Source: Larkinella knui
GTDB lineage: Bacteria > Bacteroidota > Bacteroidia > Cytophagales > Spirosomataceae
Assembly (NCBI RefSeq): GCF_003858645.1
Contig: NZ_RQJP01000001.1
Span: forward strand, 1,426,001-1,490,000
Length of the DNA: 64,000 nt
Reading direction: 5' to 3'
The notes under the pieces are model-generated. The model did no database searches. It saw only the letters and a list, made by a program, of their open reading frames with translations, and had not been told where the DNA came from. The position numbers and the translations under genes were made by a program. This document shows positions 26,243-34,638 of the stretch, in pieces; positions within the stretch are counted from its first letter, which is position 1; each line of letters starts with the position of its first letter.

Positions 26243-26995
26243 ATGAAAAAAACAGTAATTTTGGGCCTGCTGCTGGCCATTTATTCGGGTGCGGCACGGG
26301 CTCAGTCGGATTCAACTCAACCGAAAAAGAAGACTATTTTCGGACAGATTCTGGAAAAAGTGGGGGAGGCTGCTTCGGGTGGAACGTCATCGAACAGCGA
26401 AATCGCCAACGGATTGAAAGAAGCCCTCCGGATCGGGATCAGCAAAGGGTCCGACCAGGCCTCGGCGACGGATGGATACTACAAAAATGCGCTGATCAAA
26501 ATTCTTATGCCACCGGAAGCCCAAAAAGTGGAATCGGCCTTGCGTAAATTTGGCATGGGCAAACAGGTGGATCAGTTCATTCTGTCGTTAAACCGCTCGG
26601 CCGAAGATGCGGCTAAAAAAGCCAAACCGATCTTTCTGAATGCGCTGACGTCGATGTCGATCCAGGACGCGGTTGGTATTTTGCGGGGGGAGAAAGATGC
26701 GGCCACGCAATACCTGAAACGAACGACTTCCAATCAATTACTGGCGTCTTTTACGCCGGTTATCGATAGCACATTGAAAAAAAATGAAGCTACCCGGTAT
26801 TACGGTGATCTGGTGCGAACGTATAACAAACTGCCGATTTCTACCACGAAAGTCGACCCCGATTTGACCCATTATGCGGCCACGAAAGCGATCGACGGTA
26901 TTTTCACGCTGGTGGCGCAGGAAGAAAAGCAAATTCGCGAAAATCCGGCGGCCCGGGTGACTGATTTATTGAAAAAAGTGTTTGGTCAGCAGTAG
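26243..26995 (+). CDS. Secreted DUF4197 protein
   Basis: This 250-residue protein has a signal peptide (to ARAQ) and then a DUF4197 domain: EIANGLKEALRIGISKG near the start, YYKNALIKILMPPEAQ, DAVGILRGEKDAATQYL and the C-terminal KAIDGIFTLVAQEE. It is a periplasmic helical protein of unknown role found widely in Bacteroidota and Proteobacteria. It is divergent from cinA and independent of the gldC promoter. Confidence 0.88.
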   Translation: MKKTVILGLLLAIYSGAARAQSDSTQPKKKTIFGQILEKVGEAASGGTSSNSEIANGLKEALRIGISKGSDQASATDGYYKNALIKILMPPEAQKVESALRKFGMGKQVDQFILSLNRSAEDAAKKAKPIFLNALTSMSIQDAVGILRGEKDAATQYLKRTTSNQLLASFTPVIDSTLKKNEATRYYGDLVRTYNKLPISTTKVDPDLTHYAATKAIDGIFTLVAQEEKQIRENPAARVTDLLKKVFGQQ

Positions 26996-27042
26996 GCTGG
27001 ACCTGGAATCTGCCGGTTTTGGTGCTGAAACCGGTCGTCAGA

Positions 27043-27074
27043 TTGCAAATCCGCTCTACAAATGGTTACCTTTG
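27043..27074 (+). promoter_or_regulatory. Promoter of gldC leader
   Basis: TTG (27043-27045), 21 nt, TACCTTTG (27067-27074, perfect -7). The predicted start of transcription is near 27081, just where a hairpin leader begins. Confidence 0.55.
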
Positions 27075-27080
27075 AAATCT

Positions 27081-27143
27081 AAAACTCCGCAATGAACTGA
27101 GTCGTCTTCCGGCGGTTCGGTTTGGGTTGGCGGAGTTTTTCAT
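27081..27143 (+). promoter_or_regulatory. Terminator-like hairpin in the gldC leader
   Basis: AAAACTCCGC (27081-27090) pairs with GCGGAGTTTT (27130-27139), and five T follow the stem. The hairpin begins at the predicted transcription start and ends 18-21 nt before the gldC ATG. It could act as attenuator, or give a small RNA of about 60 nt, or be a 5' stabilising stem. The large (39-nt) loop holds a possible inner CCGCC/GGCGG contact. Confidence 0.4.
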
Positions 27144-27160
27144 GTATTGAAAAGCAAACG

Positions 27161-27511
27161 ATGAAAAAATCAGAAATCAATTTTGCCGTTGAATTAGACG
27201 ATCACAATATTCCGGAAAAAATTTTCTGGAACGCAACGGATAATCCCAATGAGGGACTGAGTGATACCAAAGCGGTTGTTGTTTCGGTTTGGGACCACTA
27301 TAATCAGGGTACGCTCCGGCTGAATTTATGGACGAAAGACATGGCCGTAACGGACATGAAGCGGTTTTGCGTCGAAGTGCTCGGCAGCCTGGCCGACACC
27401 ATCGTTACGGCCACGGGCGATCAGTCTATGGCCGACCAGATCGACAACCTCTGCCGGACGTTGAGCAAAAAGGTGGAAGAAGAATACCGCGAGCAACAAA
27501 ATCAATCGTAA
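27161..27511 (+). CDS. gldC: Gliding motility protein GldC
   Basis: The start at 27161 (MKKSEINFAVELDD) is used; an upstream start at 27122 would run through the leader hairpin. It is 116 residues, cytosolic, with DDHNIPEKIFWNATDNP, KAVVVSVWDHYNQGTLRLNLWTKDM and DTIVTATGD, as in GldC. GldC is a small protein linked to Bacteroidota gliding, absent from the T9SS core itself, with an unsettled biochemical role. Confidence 0.9.
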   Translation: MKKSEINFAVELDDHNIPEKIFWNATDNPNEGLSDTKAVVVSVWDHYNQGTLRLNLWTKDMAVTDMKRFCVEVLGSLADTIVTATGDQSMADQIDNLCRTLSKKVEEEYREQQNQS

Positions 27512-27513
27512 TC

Positions 27514-27564
27514 GTTTTCAGAATACCGCTACCGGCGGTCGGTTGGTAGCGGTATTCTGAAAAA
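27514..27564 (+). terminator. Terminator after gldC
   Basis: A long perfect stem of about 15 bp (CAGAATACCGCTACC at 27519-27533 with its complement at 27545-27559) is followed by AAAAAC on plus and TTTT on the 5' side, so it also resembles a bidirectional structure. It separates gldC from the next gene. Confidence 0.6.
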
Positions 27565-27578
27565 CAGAAGGCAATTTT

Positions 27579-28784
27579 ATGAACAGGAAGTTTTTCAATG
27601 CAATTCTGGTTGTTGTTTGGCTTACGTTGGGTTCAGCCGCAGCCCAAGCTCAGGGCGTACAATTTCGAACGGGTGCCCTCAATGCCGTTTTTGAAGCCGC
27701 CCGGAAAGCCAAAAAGCCGGTTTTTGTTGAAGTGTATTCGGAAACCTGTCACGTTTGCCAGAGTTTTATACCCACCTTTGCCGAACCGAAAGTTGGGAAG
27801 TTCTACAACAGCCGCTTCATCAGCACTAAAATCGATATTTCCTCAAAGAGTACTCTCGCTTTTCTGGATAAAAACCACCTGTTTGTTCCTTCGTTGCCGT
27901 TGTTTCTATACATGGATGCAGCGGGAAACCTGATGCACATGGCGATGAGTAACAACTCGGCCGACGAGGTGATTCGACACGGAACCACGGCATTGAGTCC
28001 GGCCATTCGGGCGTCGTCCATGCACAAAAGGTATGAAGAAGGGGAACGCTCTCCTAATTTTCTGATCGACTACGGGATGTACGCGCGGGTGACGCGGGAT
28101 ACGGCAACGAATATCCGGGTGATGAATGAGTATGCGACCCGTCAGACGGCCACGACATACACCAATCCAACAAACTGGCTGGTGCTGCAAAAACTGATAC
28201 TCGACGTCGATAATCCGCTTTTTCAATACCTGATGGGCCACCTCGATCAATTTATCCGCACCAACGGCGCCGAGCAGGTCAAAACTGTAGCGGAAAATAT
28301 TCTGATGTCTTCGTTGTACAGCAGCCGGGGTAATCTATATCCAGCCGCCAAAATCAGCAGCATTCGCAACCAGCTTCAGCAAATCGGAATTGAGGGGCGT
28401 GTGGCCAGTAACCGGACTTTATTGCCGGAAGTAAACGCGTATTTCCGGGCGGGACAAGCCACAAAGGCGGCTTCGCGGATGGACGATCATATTGCCCAGA
28501 ATCAATTTTCAACGCCTGAATATCTGTATGTGATCCGGTTATTCAACCGCAAAAGTCCGGATGCCAGTGATGCGCCAACGGTGGCCCGCTGGGCGATGAA
28601 AGCGATTGCCCAGGCGAAAAGTCCGGCAGAGCAAGCCGATTTGTATTTTGAACTGGCGGAGGTTTATCGCCGGGGTGGCAAAACCGCCGAGGCTTTGAAA
28701 GCCGCTCAGAAATCGAATGAATTAGCGAAAACCGCCCGAATGGATACCAAACGAAATACGGAACAGATCGGGCGATTAAAATAA
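27579..28784 (+). CDS. Secreted thioredoxin-fold protein with TPR-like tail
   Basis: This 401-residue protein has a signal peptide (to AAAQAQ). A thioredoxin-like domain at about residues 32-135 carries a redox motif CHVC (Cys57-Cys60) in VYSETCHVCQSF and the cis-Pro loop VPSLPLFLY. The remaining 260 residues are helical, with a TPR-like segment at 350-390 (YFELAEVYRRGGKTAEALKAA). It resembles the periplasmic DUF255/thioredoxin family used for disulfide handling or c-type cytochrome maturation. The partner is unknown. It is probably a single-gene unit. Confidence 0.75.
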   Translation: MNRKFFNAILVVVWLTLGSAAAQAQGVQFRTGALNAVFEAARKAKKPVFVEVYSETCHVCQSFIPTFAEPKVGKFYNSRFISTKIDISSKSTLAFLDKNHLFVPSLPLFLYMDAAGNLMHMAMSNNSADEVIRHGTTALSPAIRASSMHKRYEEGERSPNFLIDYGMYARVTRDTATNIRVMNEYATRQTATTYTNPTNWLVLQKLILDVDNPLFQYLMGHLDQFIRTNGAEQVKTVAENILMSSLYSSRGNLYPAAKISSIRNQLQQIGIEGRVASNRTLLPEVNAYFRAGQATKAASRMDDHIAQNQFSTPEYLYVIRLFNRKSPDASDAPTVARWAMKAIAQAKSPAEQADLYFELAEVYRRGGKTAEALKAAQKSNELAKTARMDTKRNTEQIGRLK

Positions 28785-28800
28785 GCGCAACGGGAGCGGG

Positions 28801-29349
28801 TCAGGAATGGATCACGTTCGAGAAAGGCGGTTGCTTCAGCAGATACGCTGAGTTTTCGTCCCCCAGCTCAATGGCCCGAATCAGGTCTTTCTGGGCCTGG
28901 CTATATTGGTCGAGTTGCATACGCGCTACGGCCCGCCAGCGGATGGCATCCGGCTGTAGCCCCCGGGAATACCAGACGGCTTTATCGAATTCCTTGAAGG
29001 CTTCATCAAACTGATGCAGTTGATAGAGCGCCATTCCCTTATCGAGATAAGAATCTGCAATGGTGTTGTCCAGCGTTAATGCGTAGGTCAAATCGAAGAG
29101 GGCAGAATACGCATTATCATTTCGAAGGTGACATTTTCCCCGGTAGGCAAACGCCAGAGACGATTTAGGGTGCTGTTTTACCGCCTTATCGAAATAAAGG
29201 TAGGCTTCGTCATACCGGTGAAGTTGAAAAAGATGGATGCCTTCAGCAAAGCGAAGGCGGTCTTTATCAGCCTGCGTATCGTGATCGATCACGAAATACC
29301 GGACAAACAGATAGAAAATAAAGAAGAATCCTAACAGCGCAACTTCCAT
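28801..29349 (-). CDS. TPR protein with N-terminal membrane helix
   Basis: This 182-residue protein has one N-terminal membrane helix (ALLGFFFIFYLFVRYFVI), then four TPR-like units from about residue 32: ADKDRLRFAEGIHLFQLHRY, SSLAFAYRGKCHL, ADSYLDKGMALYQ and AIRWRAVARMQL. It is probably a scaffold at the membrane. No partner is obvious. Confidence 0.7.
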   Translation of the reverse strand: MEVALLGFFFIFYLFVRYFVIDHDTQADKDRLRFAEGIHLFQLHRYDEAYLYFDKAVKQHPKSSLAFAYRGKCHLRNDNAYSALFDLTYALTLDNTIADSYLDKGMALYQLHQFDEAFKEFDKAVWYSRGLQPDAIRWRAVARMQLDQYSQAQKDLIRAIELGDENSAYLLKQPPFSNVIHS

Positions 29350-29413
29350 AGCCTGAAGTTTTCACAAATCTATCGTAAAATAGCTTAAAAACCGCTCATA
29401 AGCAACTTTAGCC

Positions 29414-29767
29414 CTACTTTTCAAGCGCTATTCGTACGGATTTTGGTAAACTGCCTACAATCAATTCATACGAGTGATCGATCCACTTTTTAAGATCGCT
29501 TTCCCGAATGGAACCGTCGATAATGACCGTATTCCAGTGCACTTTATTCATGTGGTAACCGGGGCGAACGGCATCATGTTGCTCTCTTAATTCAATTGCC
29601 ACTTCCGGGTCGCACTTCAGGTTGACCGACAGCGGTGTGGCATCCATGGACGTTAGCGCGAACATTTTGCCGCCTACCTTAAAAACCAGCGTTTCTTCGC
29701 CAAACGGAAAGGATTCCGTCGATCCGGTTTTGCTCAGACAATACGTCCGCAACGATTCGATGTTCAT
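29414..29767 (-). CDS. MmcQ/YjbR family DNA-binding-like protein
   Basis: Start 29767 gives MNIESLRTYCLSKTGSTESFPFGEETLVFKV, the usual MmcQ/YjbR opening; 117 residues. Other family motifs are FALTSMDATPLSVNLKCDPE, VRPGYHMNKVHWNTV and the C-terminal LPKSVRI. The fold is CyaY-like/double-wing, reported to bind DNA in some members. It overlaps the DUF6728 gene upstream by 4 bp (ATGA). Confidence 0.85.
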   Translation of the reverse strand: MNIESLRTYCLSKTGSTESFPFGEETLVFKVGGKMFALTSMDATPLSVNLKCDPEVAIELREQHDAVRPGYHMNKVHWNTVIIDGSIRESDLKKWIDHSYELIVGSLPKSVRIALEK

Positions 29768-29952
29768 CGGAGTATGGCTCTGACAATCATAACGATCAGA
29801 CAAATCAGAAACATGATGATGGAAATCCGGTTGATACCGTGCATCATGCGAATGTTTGCGTTGGTGGGGCGACTGGGGTCCGGCTTTTGAAAGACCCGGT
29901 AAAAATACCGGAACACATCGCCTAATTTAAAATAATCTCCAATTCTGGACAT
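29764..29952 (-). CDS. Small membrane protein, DUF6728-like
   Basis: This is 62 residues: an N-terminal amphipathic part (MSRIGDYFKLGDVFRYFYRVF), a short NANIRMMHGINR motif, then one membrane helix (ISIIMFLICLIVMIVRAIL). This layout is that of the small conserved Bacteroidota DUF6728 proteins. It is translationally coupled to the MmcQ gene. Function unknown. Confidence 0.7.
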   Translation of the reverse strand: MSRIGDYFKLGDVFRYFYRVFQKPDPSRPTNANIRMMHGINRISIIMFLICLIVMIVRAILR

Positions 29953-29956
29953 AAAA

Positions 29957-30036
29957 AGTTAAGAGTTATGAGTGAAGAATAAAGAGTAAAAAGAATGTGT
30001 CAGCCACCCTTTTAACTCGTAACTCTTGACTCTTAA
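29957..30036. repeat. Heptamer inverted repeat upstream of DUF6728 gene
   Basis: The 5' arm (29957-29990) and 3' arm (30011-30036) are imperfect complements made of about 7-nt units (TAAGAGT, TATGAGT, GAAGAAT, AAAGAGT; ACTCGTA, ACTCTTG, ACTCTTA). The middle has GTGTCAGCCACC, close to the core of the repeat at 59437. The 3' arm contains the TAA stop of ispG at 30033-30035. Confidence 0.55.
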
Positions 30037-32057
30037 TTATCGATGGATTCGGGTTCGTTCCAGCGGCCGTCTTCTTTGATGAGTTCAATCAATTCGTTGA
30101 CGGCTTGTTCGGCGGTGACCGATTTTTTGATCACCTGCTGACCCCGGTATAACGATATTTTATCTTTGCCAATTCCGACGTACCCATAATCCGCATCCGC
30201 CATTTCGCCGGGTCCGTTCACGATACAGCCCATGATTCCAATTTTGACACCTTTCAAATGATCGGTGCGTTTACGAATCATGGCGGTGGTTTCCTGCAAA
30301 TCGAAAAGGGTGCGGCCGCAGGAAGGGCAGGAGATATATTCGGTTTTCGACATCCGGGTGCGGGCGGCCTGTAAAATGCCGAATGCCGTGGAATTATACC
30401 GATTTGCCGTTACCAGCCGCTCGGCTACCGACAATTCGGGCAACCGGTCGGTGGCCAGCCAGGCACCGTCGCCCAAACCATCGACGAGCAAACCGCCAAT
30501 ATCAGTCGCTGCGTACAATTGCAGGGAGTCGCCCTGGCTGTCGGGAAAACTGCGCTGATTCACCACCGGACAGGTGATGCCCCGATTGATCAATTCAACA
30601 TACAGACGCCGGAGTTCGGCCATGGCGTGGGCGTTCTCCGTTTTGACAACCAGCACAATCCGCCGATCTTCCCGAAGTGCATTGGCCAAGTCATCAGACC
30701 AGTCGTTCAAACGGGTTTCAACAAAATTGAGAACCGGGTGCAAGTGATCCGGGTTTTGACGGAAAGTTAAATAGCTTACCGCGTCGAGCAGCGGAAATTT
30801 ATGAACCTGATCGGTGGCCGAAAGCCATGAAGCATGATCCATTACTTCTTTTAACCCGTTTGGTAACATAAACGCAGCGGGCTGAGAACCGGTATACAGA
30901 TAATCGGCCCCCAGATCGTTCATTCGCCATTTGTCAGGCACGGAGAGGTAAAAGTGACCAATGGGACGAAGCTGTTCATGATCTGTGACCGGTATTTTCG
31001 AATAATCAGCAACAACCCGCGGTACATTATTGCCGCCAAAATTGGCAACCTCATGGGTTTTCCGACGCGAATACTGATACGGATTAATTGGGTACTGGTT
31101 GATTTCGGGAATCGGTGCGTGTTCGGCCCGTTTGGTATACCGGTCGATCAACGCCTGCGCAACCGGTGCTTCCAGTTCGGGATCTTCGGTCAGCGAAACG
31201 CGGACGGTATCGCCCAACCCGTCTTCCAGCAGAGTTCCAATGCCGACCGCCGATTTAATCCGGCCGTCTTCGGCTTCCCCGGCTTCGGTTACGCCCAGGT
31301 GCAACGGATACGGTTTCAGCCCTTCGGCATCGAGCCGATGGACCAGCAGGCGGTAGGCTTCGACCATCACCTGCGGATTGCTCGATTTCATCGACAGGAC
31401 GATGCTGTAATAGTTTTCGTCTTCACAAATCCGCAAAAATTCCAGGGCCGATTCCACCATGCCGAGTGGGGTATCACCGTAGCGGCTCAAAATCCGGTCG
31501 GACAGGGAGCCGTGGTTGGTGCCAATGCGCATGGCGGTGCCGTATTCCTTACAAATCCGGACGAGTGGCAGAAACTTGGCCCGAATCCGTTCGAGTTCAG
31601 CGGCATACGACGCATCCGTGTAATCGATGACCTCGAATCGCTTCCGGTCGGCATAATTACCGGGATTGATCCGAACCTTTTCGACAATCCGCGCGGCTAA
31701 TTCGGCGGCATTGGGCGTAAAGTGAATATCGGCAATCAGTGGCGTGGTATACCCTCTCGCCCGTAATTCCTTGCGGATGTTTTCGAGATTCTGGGCTTCC
31801 TTCACGCTCGGTGCGGTGATGCGGATGTATTCGCATCCCGCTTCGATCATTTTAATCGACTGCTCGACCGAACCGGCGGTATTCATGGTGTCGATGGTCG
31901 TCATCGACTGAACCCGGATCGGATAATCAGAGCCTAACGGAACGGAGCCGATGGGAACGGTGATGGTCTTACGACGGGAATATCCGGTGAGGGAGTTGCA
32001 ATACAAAGCCGGTTTTTCGGCTAATGGTACTAAGGACGGTGTTGCGAAGTCAAGCAT
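30033..32057 (-). CDS. ispG: 4-hydroxy-3-methylbut-2-enyl-diphosphate synthase
   Basis: This 674-residue protein is the long IspG/GcpE of Bacteroidota and plants, with an insert between the TIM-barrel and the 4Fe-4S domain. The TIM barrel (residues about 25-310) has VQSMTTIDT, IADIHFTPN, VRINPGNY, GTNHGSLSDR and AVGIGTLLEDGLGDT. The insert spans about 320-570. The C-terminal domain has the three cluster ligands: CPSC (two) and GCIVNGPGE. It makes HMBPP from ME-cPP in the MEP isoprenoid pathway. Confidence 0.96.
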   Translation of the reverse strand: MLDFATPSLVPLAEKPALYCNSLTGYSRRKTITVPIGSVPLGSDYPIRVQSMTTIDTMNTAGSVEQSIKMIEAGCEYIRITAPSVKEAQNLENIRKELRARGYTTPLIADIHFTPNAAELAARIVEKVRINPGNYADRKRFEVIDYTDASYAAELERIRAKFLPLVRICKEYGTAMRIGTNHGSLSDRILSRYGDTPLGMVESALEFLRICEDENYYSIVLSMKSSNPQVMVEAYRLLVHRLDAEGLKPYPLHLGVTEAGEAEDGRIKSAVGIGTLLEDGLGDTVRVSLTEDPELEAPVAQALIDRYTKRAEHAPIPEINQYPINPYQYSRRKTHEVANFGGNNVPRVVADYSKIPVTDHEQLRPIGHFYLSVPDKWRMNDLGADYLYTGSQPAAFMLPNGLKEVMDHASWLSATDQVHKFPLLDAVSYLTFRQNPDHLHPVLNFVETRLNDWSDDLANALREDRRIVLVVKTENAHAMAELRRLYVELINRGITCPVVNQRSFPDSQGDSLQLYAATDIGGLLVDGLGDGAWLATDRLPELSVAERLVTANRYNSTAFGILQAARTRMSKTEYISCPSCGRTLFDLQETTAMIRKRTDHLKGVKIGIMGCIVNGPGEMADADYGYVGIGKDKISLYRGQQVIKKSVTAEQAVNELIELIKEDGRWNEPESIDN

Positions 32058-32086
32058 AGCCTAAACAGCGAGTGCGGAAGAGGATA

Positions 32087-32094
32087 CAAAGGTA
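32087..32094 (-). promoter_or_regulatory. -7 box of ispG
   Basis: On the minus strand TACCTTTG (perfect TAnnTTTG), 29 nt upstream of the ispG start. Confidence 0.5.
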
Positions 32095-32212
32095 CAAAAC
32101 CGTCGCCTTTTCCCCGCAAAAAGCTACTCATAGAACCCGCTTTTAACCGAAATTGTTCATTTCGGTTCATCAAAAGGTTTATTCTATGTGGCCTGAAAGT
32201 CAGTATGTTAGC

Positions 32213-33289
32213 CTATTCTTCCACCTTGGTTCCCTCATCGACGTGAATGATATAAGCGGCACCGCCCGCCCGCTCAATGGCTTCGGCAACCGCTCCGGCG
32301 TGGCCGGGCGCGTAGGCAAACATACAGCCACCTCCGCCCGAACCGTTGATTTTGCCCCCCAATGCGCCGGCATTCAAAGCCGCTTCGAGCATCCGGTCAA
32401 TTTTGGGCGTTGAAATGCGCTGGGCATCCCGCAGATTGGCGTGATGGAGATTTAGCAATTCGCCCAGCCGGATGTGATTCAGATCAGCGGCTTCCAGTTC
32501 CTGCCGGGCTTCGCGCAGCAGATCGCGGTTCGAAATCGTACCCTCCAGCAAAGTGTTTTCACCGCCTGACAGAAAAGGCCGGTAGTCGGCAATTTCCAGC
32601 ACATCGGCGGTTTGTAAAGAAAAATCCGGATTGCCCTCCTGAATTTTCTTTACAATACCGTTGACGCCGTTGCGCAACCGGCCCAGAATGTCGAGGGTAT
32701 CTTTGGCTTCGAGCGAATCGCCCAGCACGAAAGCACCCAGTTTGGGCCGTAATTCTTCGATGTATATTTTCGGTTCAGATTCCAGATAAATCACGTCCCC
32801 AATGGCGGTGGAGTAATGGTCCATCATACCGCCGGGTTCGCCAAATTCGAGGGTTTCGGCTTCGTTGGCCATATTGCCGATTTCCTGGCGACTGAGCAAC
32901 CGGGGGCGGTCACTCATGCGCATCAGGAAGTGCAGCCACGACGCCACCAGGGCCGAAGAACTCGACGTGCCGGAATTAATCGGAATGTTGCCGTGTACTT
33001 CGCATTCGACTCCTTTGGAAAACTGGTAACCATGTCGTACCAGAACGTTGTAACAACTCCGGAAATAATCGCGCGGTTTGGTGTAGCTCAAACTGGAACC
33101 GGAGAGTTCAAATTCTTCCCGTTCGTTGATGTCCGGGAGATTGATAAACACTTTACGATCAGACCGCTGCGAACCGGTAATTCGAATTCGCCGGTTGATT
33201 GCTGCGGCAATAACGGGCAGCCCTAAATAATCCAGGTGTTCGCCGAACAAACAAATCCTGCCGGGCGTAGAAACACTTACTTGACTCAT
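32213..33289 (-). CDS. GHMP-family sugar kinase, galactokinase-like
   Basis: This 358-residue GHMP kinase has the galactokinase-like N-terminal signature GRICLFGEHLDYLG. The ATP-binding motif 2 is IPINSGTSSSSALV, and motif 3 is GGKINGSGGGGCMFAY near the C-terminus. The segment GEPGGMMDHYSTA holds the catalytic Asp region. The start overlaps the stop of the MFS transporter gene by one base, so the kinase should phosphorylate the sugar imported by it. Galactose is the first guess; other sugars (such as arabinose, fucose or inositol-like) are possible. Confidence 0.8.
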   Translation of the reverse strand: MSQVSVSTPGRICLFGEHLDYLGLPVIAAAINRRIRITGSQRSDRKVFINLPDINEREEFELSGSSLSYTKPRDYFRSCYNVLVRHGYQFSKGVECEVHGNIPINSGTSSSSALVASWLHFLMRMSDRPRLLSRQEIGNMANEAETLEFGEPGGMMDHYSTAIGDVIYLESEPKIYIEELRPKLGAFVLGDSLEAKDTLDILGRLRNGVNGIVKKIQEGNPDFSLQTADVLEIADYRPFLSGGENTLLEGTISNRDLLREARQELEAADLNHIRLGELLNLHHANLRDAQRISTPKIDRMLEAALNAGALGGKINGSGGGGCMFAYAPGHAGAVAEAIERAGGAAYIIHVDEGTKVEE

Positions 33290-34521
33290 TACCAGTTTGT
33301 TTTTTTGCTGCCAACCAGGGCATAATAGAGAATGTAACCCAAAAGGGGCAGGATAAGGGCGTAGGCTAATTTGGGGCTAACTGCGTCGGTCAGATATCCG
33401 TGCAGCAGCGGGAGTAGGGCACCGCCCGAAATCCCCATGATCAGCAAAGCCGAACCCAGTTTGGTGAATTTGCCCAGTCGGTTTAATGACAGCGGCCAGA
33501 GCGCCGGCCAGATGGGAGCGATTGCGAAACCCAGCAGGGCAATGCACAAAACCGACGTAAAACCGTCCGTCAACAAGGCGGCAATGGTCAGAACCATACC
33601 AAGACTGGTACCGTACAGAAGTGATTTTTGCTGGGAGAGGAAACGTGGAATCAACAGAATACCCAGCACATAACCGGCTAACATACCATATAATGTGTAG
33701 GCCGTAAAGTATTTCGCTTCGTCGTTCGTGAAACCGAGGGCTTTGCCGTAATTGATGATGGTATCGCCCGAAATAACTTCAACGCCCACGTAACAGAAAA
33801 TAGCCAGAACTCCCAGTACCAGATTGGCATGTTGCCAGACGCTATCCGTTGTTGCCGCTTTCGACAATACCGTATTATCTTCTTCCTGTTCTTCCGATAC
33901 TTCAGGGAGGGTTGAAAAGCGGATCAACATAGCCAGAACAAGCAGTATTCCCGTTAAAATCAGGTAGGGAGTGACGACTTTATCCAATGATTCTTTGGCA
34001 GAAATTACATTGGCACCCGTCAATAATAAACCGCCGAAAATAAACTGGCTGATGATCCCCGCTAATTTATTGGCAACTCCCATGAAACTAATCCGTTGGG
34101 CCGCACTTTCGCGTGGTCCGAGAATGGTCACATAGGGATTGGAAGCTGTTTGCAGGACCGTCAGGCCAATACCGATCAGGAACAAGCCAACCAGAAACAG
34201 CGGATAAGAAACCGCTTTGGCCGCCGGTATAAACGTAATGGTACCGATTGCCATAATGATCAGTCCCAGGGACATACCGTTTTTAAATCCGGTTTTCTTC
34301 AGCAGCCAGGACGAGGGTATGGCCATCAGCGTATAGGATATGAAAAACGCAGACACCACCAGATTGGAACCCACTGTGCTCAGCTGAAAAGCTTGCTTGA
34401 AAAAAGTAATCAGCACGCCGTTGACCCAGGTGACAAATCCAAAAATGAAAAATAACATGCCCACAATGAGCAGCGGTCCTAGGTAATTAGAGGTGGAGTT
34501 CTGGGTTGCGGTCGGGGTCAT
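33289..34521 (-). CDS. Sugar MFS transporter, FucP-like
   Basis: Start 34521 gives MTPTATQNSTSNYLGPLL and a 410-residue, 12-helix protein. It has the FucP-family signs: GFVTWVNGVLITFFK in helix 1, FFISYTLMAIPSSWLLKKTGFK with the basic loop, QTASNPYVTILGPRESAAQR in the middle and PIWPALWPLSLNRLGKFTK near the C-terminal half. The family imports fucose, glucose or galactose by proton symport. It is translationally coupled to the kinase. Confidence 0.88.
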   Translation of the reverse strand: MTPTATQNSTSNYLGPLLIVGMLFFIFGFVTWVNGVLITFFKQAFQLSTVGSNLVVSAFFISYTLMAIPSSWLLKKTGFKNGMSLGLIIMAIGTITFIPAAKAVSYPLFLVGLFLIGIGLTVLQTASNPYVTILGPRESAAQRISFMGVANKLAGIISQFIFGGLLLTGANVISAKESLDKVVTPYLILTGILLVLAMLIRFSTLPEVSEEQEEDNTVLSKAATTDSVWQHANLVLGVLAIFCYVGVEVISGDTIINYGKALGFTNDEAKYFTAYTLYGMLAGYVLGILLIPRFLSQQKSLLYGTSLGMVLTIAALLTDGFTSVLCIALLGFAIAPIWPALWPLSLNRLGKFTKLGSALLIMGISGGALLPLLHGYLTDAVSPKLAYALILPLLGYILYYALVGSKKTNW

Positions 34522-34638
34522 CGGTTTGAATTTTGAAAGTATAAAAAGGAGCCTGCAATATAGCACACCCCGGTTTAATATATTTTAAATTTTTTTATTA
34601 ATTGCAAATACTATTCTGACTAAGGCGCTTATGACCAC

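Noticed and set aside
30954-31700. 248-residue plus-strand open frame
   Set aside because: Antisense to the conserved ispG TIM barrel.
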